This document shows, piece after piece, positions 56,465-64,000 of a stretch of DNA of 64,000 nt. Source of the DNA: Callorhinus ursinus (Eukaryota; Chordata; Mammalia; Carnivora; Otariidae); contig NW_020312968.1 in NCBI RefSeq assembly GCF_003265705.1, positions 123,305 to 187,304 on the forward strand, read 5' to 3'. A program made the translations under genes and the position numbers. Positions within the stretch are counted from its first letter, which is position 1. Each line of letters begins with the position of its first letter. The notes beneath the pieces are model-generated. The model made no database searches, was not told the origin of the DNA, and saw nothing but the letters and a program-made list of their open reading frames with translations.

Positions 56465-58140
56465 TAATTGCTTTATTTTGCCTCTTCAACAAAGTTTTAA
56501 TGTCCTCCAAGAGATAAGTCATGCCGTTTGCTTCTTTGATATCCACGTGAGCATATTGCTGGAAAAATCTAAAGTTGAAATTGACCTTAGCGGCCAGCTA
56601 GTCTAACTTGGATTTGAGAGCCTAGGGGTGTGAAGTCATTTTTAATGTCAGCTAAGAGTTGAGACAGCATCAGACCTAGCCCTCACCTTCTTTGGGTCAT
56701 ATGAGCCTCTCATTTTACTTTCTGGGACTTAAATGAAACGTATTCTCATTCTGCTTCCACCAAGATGATATACGTGGACCCAGGATGAACATTAGCAATC
56801 ATTTATTCAATGACCCATAGTGGGCTAAGGAGAAAGCTTGCCAGGGTTTGGGGATCTTCTTAGGAAATAACTTAGCCTAAGAAAAGGTATAGGGCCAAGG
56901 TCAACAAAGTCTACAGGAAAAGGAAGAGGCAGGGAGTGAATGTGCACCGGCCAGATCCCCCTTCAAGACCAAGGTACTTTCTCCCCCCGCTCTCCTCCTT
57001 GCTCAAATCGTTGATCCAGACCACTCCCAGCTGAATCTTTCTTTTGGACTTGCCCTCAGCTGGAAAGGACCACCTCACTCAAGGTTATGTCTCTTCCCTG
57101 GCACGACCCGCATCCAGTGGGTTGCATGATGTGGGGGGACAAATCCCGGGTCCTTGCCTCAACTGGGGATGTCTCTGAAGGGCCTCCCCTGCAAGTGCAG
57201 GTCAGTTTACCATCCCCTTTTCCCCAGGCCGGCTTCCTTATCTCCCCTCACGCAAGGGGTCAGTCTTCAGCGCACTCCCCATACACAGACTGTGCACAAA
57301 TCTTCTGTGTCTGCTTCCGGACAACCTGAACCAGGGCAGTAACTGTTACCCAGCCCACCCTCTGACTCAGTCACTGTGGATTCATGCAAGAGGGGAGTAA
57401 CTGTAATGAGGGAGTAGAAACAGACACACATACACACACACAAAATCACTTCTATCAAAGTCACTGTGGCATGAATTTGTTTTGAGCTCAAGAAGGAACC
57501 AACTGGATTAAAAGCGTTGGTGCCAAGCACTTGAGGTAACTTGAGACTCTGTGTGGCATTATAGGCAACAGGGCCGGTGCCAGCAGCTTCAAGGGTGGCA
57601 AAATTCCCTTCGTGCTTGCCCTCAGGGACAGGCTTAGGAGCTGACTGATGGTCTCGCTGACGGACATCACCACAGTAAGCAGAAAGCAGGGGAGGAGGAG
57701 AGCCTCAGATATGGTGGCCAAGAGGGCTGTGTTCCAATGCATGGAAAACATCCCCTGAGGTCTCCTAAAAACAGTTGGCCAGGTGGGGAAGGAAGAAAAA
57801 GCAGGTATAGTTCCTGCAGCGTTAGATAGGGCTGAGCCAGAGAAATATGATTTGGGTAAGAGCATGATCTTATTTATACTCCTCGGATGGTGTGGCCTGG
57901 GGAGACATTGGCTAAGACTCATGGCTTCTTTCATTATACCCCGTTGCTCTATTAAATTCTATTCCCTGCACCTTCAGAGCAAATAATTCTACATAACGCT
58001 GTCTGCTTTCTTTGATCCATGTGACTGGAAGGAGTCGTCCTCAGCTCCCCTCCCCCCCCCACTAACCCTGCCATAGCCCGAGGCACAATCAATTTCAATA
58101 TGCAGGGAAAATAGACCACACAGGATCTATGGCCTCCCAA
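56465..58140. other. Unassigned stretch with a 148-codon frame
   Basis: 56590-56690 may be an antisense MIR-type fragment. A minus frame of 148 codons (57488-57934) has a hydrophobic middle but no domain, no family I recognise and no splice context. CA-repeat near 57424-57442. I do not call a gene. Confidence 0.35.
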
Positions 58141-58960
58141 AAGGGACCTGGCATATTAACTGTTGTAATGCCGCTAATTCAGTCTATTTACTTTGGGATA
58201 GGCCTGTCTCTCCTGCTCATCATTTTAACCCATACATCGTCTGTGTCATGACTGTTTAGAATGATGGGGGTGATCCTCCGGGCATAGTCATGAGAAGCCT
58301 GATGAGGGAACATCCACAGCGAGCCCACATGGCTTCAGGGTAATGATGACTAATTCCATTCACGTCCCTAACCCCTGCCTCAAAATCTGCTGCTGCCTTT
58401 TAAATTGACGTCTGTCAGAGGGAATGAGACTCTGCCCGTGTCACTGCTTGATGCATGGGCCCGGTGGAGGCACTCCTTCTTGTCATGAAGGGAGACAAGT
58501 AAGAGGCGTGAAGAATAGCAGGGGAGGGGGAGGGGAGCCCTCTGGGAAGATGAAAAATGAGCAGGGAGAGAAGGGGAAACATCCTCAACCAAACACCACT
58601 ATTTTGATTTGAACACTTTTACAGCTTTTCTGACACAGAAGCAGACTATTGAGATGATCTCACCACATGTATGTCACAGCCCTAAATAGCGCAAGTTGGT
58701 GTGTTTTTCAGTAGGGATCTCCGCCGCGAATGCAAGGAAGTGATGGCTGTGTTGTGGCTGGTGATTCCATACAGGCAACCCTTCCCTTTAAACTGCTTAG
58801 CACCTGCAACAGGATTTCGACCCCTGATGCCTTCTTAATTAGCTATAGTGAAAGACGGTCCTTTAAATGAACCTAACTCTAGATCATCAATGTTGAGCTG
58901 ATAGTGATGTAGTTCATTGTCTTTTATATAACAAATGAATAGGAGTGCTTGAGGTCAGGC
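58140..58960. promoter_or_regulatory. Candidate conserved non-coding block
   Basis: Repeat-free, CpG-retaining in places ('ggatctccgccgcgaatgc' near 58716). Motif cores include 'gcttgatgcatgggcc' near 58447, 'cttcttaattagctatag' near 58831, 'gatcatcaatgttgagctg' near 58883. A terminal G-rich patch lies at 58520-58540. Inference only. Confidence 0.35.
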
Positions 58961-59057
58961 TTGAAAATGGGAAAAATAATCCCACTGCTTCACCTGACTA
59001 GCTAAGAAAGTGGGGAGGGAGAACCACATAAAAATAAAATAAAAAAACAAGCTGTTC

Positions 59058-59250
59058 GGGCGCCTGGGTGGCTCAGTCGTTAAGCGTCTGCCTTCGGCTC
59101 AGGTCATGATCCCAGGGTCCTGGGATCGAGTCCCACATGGGGCTCCCTGCTCAGCGGGAAGCCTGCTTCTCCCTCTCCCACTCCCACTGCTTGTGTTCCT
59201 GCTCTCGCTGTGTCTCTTTCTGTCAAATAAATAAATAAAATCTTAAAAAA
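59058..59250 (+). mobile_element. Carnivore tRNA-derived SINE (young)
   Basis: Very close to the young consensus in head, body and tail. Flanks share CTGTTC preceded by an A-run (59052-59057 and about 59257-59262); the duplication is blurred by poly-A on both sides. Confidence 0.95.
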
Positions 59251-59485
59251 AAAAAACTGTTCTTCTACCTTAAGTTCTGTCGTAATTATTCTTTTATTAG
59301 AGAGGATTTTTCTCCTTTTCCTTTTGTTTTTGTTTAAGCTATGAACTTCTGTAAGTTCTAGAAGACAAGCAGATTCAAGCTCGAGTTTGGCAGAATCTCC
59401 TGTCCTCAGACAGTATGGTGGAATGACATTAATTAATTTCACAAATGTAGACATGTTTATGTCCTCCATCTGAAATGAATGGTCA

Positions 59486-59529
59486 GTGTTAACTATACTG
59501 GAATCAAAATTAAAAAAAATAAATGAATA
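59486..59529 (+). mobile_element. 44-bp LINE-1 3'-end micro-insertion
   Basis: 'gtgttaactatactggaat' plus an A-rich tail is the terminal sequence of the carnivore L1 (compare 50127-50160). A 13-bp duplication AAATGAATGGTCA/AAACGAATGGTCA (59473-59485 and 59530-59542) brackets it. An extreme 5' truncation. Confidence 0.85.
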
Positions 59530-59544
59530 AAACGAATGGTCAAA

Positions 59545-60148
59545 CATTACGATTTTCTTATTACATGGACAAATCTCTGTGATTTAAAAAAAAATTATTC
59601 CATTAATTTGGATGCCATGAACCCACAAAGGAAAGCCATGGTTGAGAGAGCCGGTTAATGTTTGGATGATCCTGGACTCATCTCTCATCGTAGAATCGGT
59701 TCTGGCTCAAAACTGCTTCCCCACTTAGACCAGAAAAGTCCTGAGGGAGTCTGGCCCAGTTCCCAGGCATTTTGGTTGGGTGAATCTCAGGAGGCCAGGG
59801 TGTTCCTGAGGCTAACCCAGGCAGTTCACTGCTGACCGGGATGAGTTCAGAAATAGTGATCTGGAATTGTGCCCTGTCAGTCCTGGAGAAAACCCAAAGC
59901 CATAGATCTGCTCTAGAGTGAGTCTGATCTTCTGCCAGCAGGGACAGCTGAGGTCAAGGGGAGGTTTTCCAGGTCTTTTTGTATTCAGAAGAGCTCCCTG
60001 CTTTCCTTAAGCCCACACAGAGCTTGGACAGGGGCAAGAAGGTATAGATAAGTAACATTTCACCATGGCCTGACCTGCTTAGGCAGAGGGCTTGGTTCAT
60101 GGTCCTTTGGCTTCTGCCTCTGGCACATCCAGGACAACAGCTAATGAC
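59545..60148. other. Unassigned non-coding stretch
   Basis: Unique by eye, GC somewhat higher than average. Nothing recognised. Confidence 0.35.
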
Positions 60149-60149
60149 A

Positions 60150-60480
60150 ATATTTATTACCATTCACTGAAGAGCTTTTCTGCCAGGCACTGGGCTTGCT
60201 TAATCACAAAATACGGGAGGTAGAAATTATTGTCCCTTTGCTGGCTGGGGTCTTTCCCGGCTGGACTGTAAACTCTTTTGTGCAAGAGGTATTCTTTTTC
60301 ATAGTGGTCTTTTCTTCTTTTATCAGAGTGTCCGGCAAGAGTAGGAAGTCGGTAAAGATTTAATAAGCTCAAGAGGGTCATATAAGATACCCAAGTTCAT
60401 ACAACCAGCAAATAGCAGAGTCAAGATTCAAACCAAGGTCATTGTGGTAAGTGGACACCTGTTTACAACCCTATCCTGCC
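60150..60480 (-). mobile_element. MIR SINE interrupted by an L2 3' piece
   Basis: Antisense MIR at 60150-60245 ('atttattaccattcactgaagagc', 'gccaggcactgggcttgc') and 60385-60480 ('ccaagttcatacaaccagc', 'gtcaagattcaaaccaagg'). The middle 60246-60372 ('ggctggactgtaaactctttt', 'gtgtccggcaagagtaggaagtc') reads as a sense L2-type 3' end. Confidence 0.6.
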
Positions 60481-60865
60481 TCTGCCCTCTATGGGGTGGA
60501 ACAGACCAGTCTGACCTAGGTGCACATTTCTTGAAGAGGTAAAGACATCAGGAAAAGTGGAAAGAATCCACTCCTAAAGATAACTGCAATTCTAACATTA
60601 TCAGTACTTCTGCTGTGCCCAGCAGGGAGCCAAAGAATGGTAACTCATCAAAATGTTCTAAGGCGGCTTCCTCTGACAAACATGGACATCTAAGGTCTGC
60701 CAGCCAGGTCACTGCACTTGGATTTCTGATTTTCTCCTGAGCACTAATAGTCAGGTGGATGATTTACTAACATACTCAGTTTGTTAACCTATTTCTTGCG
60801 ACTTCAGTAAAATGATTAGAAGTGGGATTGAGTCAGGTCTATGAGCCTAAGAGTAACAATGAAAA
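60480..60865. other. Unassigned non-coding stretch
   Basis: Unique sequence; nothing recognised. Confidence 0.35.
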
Positions 60866-61095
60866 TATTGTAGTTTTACTTTTCATAGTTTACAAAGTAC
60901 TTCCACATACATTTTCTTATTTTGGTATCAAAACTATATGGGGAGCGAGGCAGGGAGAGTATTATTATACATATCATATGAGTGAGAAAACCAAAATCCA
61001 GGGAGAGAGAGAGACTGCATGATCTGTCTGAAGTTACATAGCTAATAAAAAGAGGATCAAAATTCAGATTCTGACTCCAGGCTACTGTTCTTGTT
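60865..61095 (-). mobile_element. MIR SINE
   Basis: Antisense MIR variant: 'agtttacaaagtacttccacatacattttc', 'gtgagaaaaccaaaatccaggg', 'ctgaagttacatagctaataa', 'caaaattcagattctgactccagg'. Confidence 0.75.
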
Positions 61096-61103
61096 AACTT
61101 CAC

Positions 61104-61250
61104 CAGTGGTTCCCAACCCTGCTAGATATTAGAATGACTCAGAGTTTCTCATTCAGTTGGTCTGGGATCAGGCCCAGGCAACAGTATTTTTAAAAACAAA
61201 CCCAGACATTCGTGCAGCCAGAGCTGAGAAGCAATCACACTCCATGATCC
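61104..61250 (+). mobile_element. MER5A-type hAT element
   Basis: 'cagtggttcccaaccctgc', 'cattcagttggtctgggatcaggcc' and 'aacagtatttttaaaaac' follow MER5A. Confidence 0.8.
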
Positions 61251-61875
61251 AGTCTGTTAGCCATCAGCGCACTGGGTCAACATAAACTGGGACTCACCAT
61301 TTTGTCACTCGAACAGAAAGAAACATCTCGATTATAACCTAATATTTGCAGAATTATTGATACAAGGTAGTAGTTTAACAAGGGCTACTGTTTTTCAAGA
61401 CACCTTACAGGTAGTTTGCCATTATTTAGTGTTTGTAAAACTGAAAATTTAATTATTGAATTTATGACTATTCTTTCCATTACTAACCACACACAGAAAA
61501 ATTTCCCAAGGATAGAAACCATGTCTAATTAACCCAAGGGTTATTTAAACTAAGGAAAAGAAGACAGAAAAGCAACCTAATGAGTCCAGTTATTTCTTTC
61601 AAGCCCGGAAAGGGCATTAGCAACATGATTCCCTTGGACACGAAGCAGACAGACCTCCCTCCCAGCGTCCTTGCAGTCTTCTCCCCGGCCAACTGAGGCT
61701 TGGCTCAAGAGAGAGTAAGGTGGTAGCTACTAATGGTGGTAACTGTTGTTTGTGATATGATTCCCAAAAAGTAAAAAAAAAAAAAAGAAAAAAAAAAAGG
61801 ATAGACAGAGCTAGAATCATTTAATGCAGAGAAGAACCAAGATTAGTTAAGATCACTGTTATTAACATTGCTGAC
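61250..61875. other. Unassigned non-coding stretch
   Basis: A-rich run at 61772-61799. Otherwise unique. Confidence 0.35.
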
Positions 61876-62275
61876 TATATTAGTCAAGATAACAGGCTAT
61901 CCTGCAGTAGTGACAACACAGAATTCTTCATGGTTTGATATTCTTCAGGCACACTATGTGGCCCATGTTGGTTTGGGAGGGGACACAGGAAGGAGCTTTG
62001 CTCCAGTCACCCTGTCACACAGAGGGCCACCTTCTTGGGATTAGCCATTTGGAACATATAGCCTTCTCATTTGCCCTGTTAGGGGAAGAGAGAAAGGAAG
62101 ATTGGAAATTGTTCATGGGCTTTTCACCCCTCTGCTCTGTAATTGACACACACATATCCATGTTTTCCTGGCCCCAAACTGGTCACGTTACCCTTTCCTA
62201 ACTGCAAGGAGACTGGTAAATACAGAGTAACTGGGCAGAATTTGGTTGGGCCACACATTTTCTGCCACAAGCCTC
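61876..62275 (+). mobile_element. Ancient interspersed repeat, family not named
   Basis: 'tattagtcaagataacaggctatcctgcagtag', 'gaggggacacaggaagg' and 'tggaacatatagccttc' follow a common mammalian repeat that begins 'ttagtcagg..ctgcagtaacaa'. I recognise the pattern but cannot name the family safely. Confidence 0.5.
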
Positions 62276-62396
62276 TAAAATGTCACAGATATACATATAC
62301 AAACTTACCCAATATTTTGACGTAGATTGGTTCTCTAAGATACTCCAGAAGTAAGTTTTTCTGCCTTTTTCGAAGGAGGAGCAAATTTCTCCTCAA

Positions 62397-62506
62397 CCAG
62401 GGTGCCTGGCTGACTCAGTTGGTAGAGCATGCAACTCTTGATCTCAGGGTTGTGAGTTCGAGCCCCACATTGGGTATAAAGATTACTTTTAAAAAAAACC
62501 TTAAAA
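62397..62506 (+). mobile_element. Short tRNA-only carnivore SINE
   Basis: 'agggtgcctggctgactcag' (A box), 'ggttgtgagttcgagcccc' (B box) and a short A-rich tail, without the pyrimidine body. Target duplication AAATTTCTCCTCAA/AGATTTCTCCTCAA at 62383-62396 and 62507-62520. The promoter boxes are legible but it is a retroposon, not a tRNA gene. Confidence 0.95.
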
Positions 62507-62519
62507 AGATTTCTCCTCA

Positions 62520-63650
62520 ATTACTTACCCTTAGGATGGAAGCCATAGAAGAGTTGTTGATAAACTATCATTCATTCCTACAAAGAGTAGGGTAAGTAAT
62601 AAAAGATTTATCCTATTGGGAAAGGTGACTATGTAGCGGACCTGGTGCCTTTCATGTCTATTTGTCCATGTGTTTATTCATTCATTCTTCATGGATTATA
62701 TCCTAGAATTAAAAACAAATAGAATAGGCTTGCATTACAAGATGTATGCACACAGTCATACCTAGATTTGGTAGTGTCTTGAGTGCCCTTCCAATTCCAC
62801 CAAGGAAGTGGAGTTAGAAGATTAATTTAGATGAGCCAGGTTTTGCACAGTTGAAGAAAATCCTTAACAAAGAATAAACTAGACAATTTCAAAAAGAGCA
62901 TCACATTAGTTTCTCCAGAATGCTAGAGGCTGAGTTCTCAGGAAGCTTTCTGCTTAATGAGGTGCCCTTAGGAGAAAATAAGAGATCTTTTTTATAGTAT
63001 CTCCATTTGGAAGCACTTGTTTCCAGAATCCAAGGTTATCTTCACAGGCGTAATCAGGCCAACAGAAAGCATGCAAGCCAATCTGATAATTTCAAGATGA
63101 TTTTTGAAATATTCTACGATTACAGTGAGCAAGTTTCAAGACAGCTCCTCTTCTGAAGCTATTGATAGTAGCTTTTTCCCTATGACAATTAGGCCCTAGA
63201 CCTTTGCTAAGGACAAAGAATTCCATATGGAAGAAAAAATGGAGTTAAAAAAAAAACTTCGAATGACATTGACCAACTTTTAGAGTTTTGAAGGAATATT
63301 ACAACTTTGTTTCTTTATCACAATTAAAGGTAGATAAAATCTGTATCCTTTGTAAATAAGCAAGACTTTTTTTTTTAAAGAGTCAATGTACTAATGAATA
63401 CTGTTGTATTAGTGCCTTGGAAGAACCAAGTCTTTGATTACTCTAATTAATTAGAATATGCTTTGGAAAAAAATCTCACAAAGGAAAACATTTGTTTGAA
63501 GAAATATTTTAAGGGAATTGATCCAGATCAACACTGATATACACAAAACCTATGTAAGGTATTCCATCATGACATTTTCTTTTTAATCAGAAATAGGATG
63601 TTTTGCACATAAAAAAATGTAAAAACCATCCAGTTCTTATTGATAAGTGG
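62520..63650. other. Unassigned AT-rich stretch
   Basis: Unique by eye. Contains a perfect homeodomain-type palindrome at 63442-63455. No exon recognised. Confidence 0.35.
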
Positions 63651-63656
63651 TTAGAA

Positions 63657-63830
63657 CAGTGGTTCTCATCCCTGGTTGCTCATTAAAATCACTTAGGGAG
63701 CTTTTAGAAACTAGTGATGATTGATCCCTGCCTGGACCACTTGAGTCAGAGGCTCTGCAAGTGAGGCTCAGACGCTGATAGTTTTGAGTGTCCCCCAATG
63801 ATTCAATGCTTAATCAGGGCTGGCAACCGC
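63657..63830 (+). mobile_element. MER5A-type hAT element
   Basis: 'cagtggttctcatccctgg', 'cattaaaatcacttagggagc', 'gatccctgcctggacc' and 'gagtcagaggctctgc' follow MER5A. Confidence 0.85.
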
Positions 63831-64000
63831 AGACGTGGAGAGCTTCCTTATCTCCCCAGCTGGCAGCAATAATATGTTCTCCAAACTTCCTATTTTTATA
63901 CTGTCTACTCTTTATAAAAAATAGATGCACCCATATCACCCTCCCCCCCGCTTAAAGAGTAAGTTCCTGAGTGGGGGGGATTCCTACGTCCAATTCACCT

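Noticed and set aside
57488..57934. 148-codon minus-strand open frame with hydrophobic middle
   Set aside because: No recognisable family, conservation unknown, no exon signals. Possible but unsupported.
62397..62506. tRNA gene (A and B boxes visible)
   Set aside because: Has a poly-A tail and target duplication, so it is a tRNA-derived SINE copy.

Overview
This window is mammalian nuclear DNA from a carnivore. It contains more than twenty copies of the carnivore tRNA-derived SINE (head 'cgcctgggtggctcag', body 'tcaggtcatgatc', tail 'caaataaataaa..atcttt'), most with visible target-site duplications. The head differs from the dog/canid SINEC_Cf type. The youngest copies (1587, 5182, 12770, 22105, 59058) carry the 'ctcccactccccctgcttgtgttcc..ctcgctgtgtctctctctgtcaaataaat' body that I associate with arctoid carnivores, bears and panda in particular. 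That last step is from memory and only moderately sure.

I find no protein-coding gene, rRNA or functional tRNA. The longest open frames (about 180 codons, near 16728-17279 minus and 35888-36430 plus) have no recognisable domain, and the first runs into a MIR repeat. The only real coding-derived sequence is decayed LINE-1 ORF2. The window is best read as intergenic or deep-intronic sequence of a gene-poor region.

Layout: 1-5 kb has a MIR, a SINE and two repeat-free blocks rich in transcription-factor-like motifs. 5-7.3 kb is a MIR split by a SINE, another SINE and a 3' L1 fragment on minus. 7-18 kb is mostly unassigned, with MIR, L2, one SINE and a three-copy 25-bp tandem repeat. 18-22.5 kb has an inverted SINE pair, one with a long GAAA tail, and an ancient L1 hosting two SINEs and a younger L1 3' end. 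24-27 kb has a 58-bp tandem duplication, MIR, a SINE, hAT elements and MER20. 28.5-33.3 kb is a pile of old L1 pieces with SINEs, one SINE sitting inside another. 33.9-40.9 kb has MIR, MER5A, a GAAA-tailed SINE, L1 and a SINE. 41.3-42.3 kb is the longest repeat-free block that looks like a regulatory element. 43.07-43.21 kb is a 53-bp-arm inverted repeat. 45.9-50.2 kb is a HAL1-like remnant followed by a 2.2-kb carnivore L1. 54-55.6 kb is a long L2 interrupted by two SINEs. 58-59 kb is another motif-rich block. 59.5-63.8 kb has a 44-bp L1 micro-insertion, MIR, L2, MER5A and a short tRNA-only SINE.

No genes act together here. What the sequence records is the order of retrotransposon insertions, plus several candidate non-coding regulatory blocks that need comparative data. 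I saw no evidence for a new biological system.
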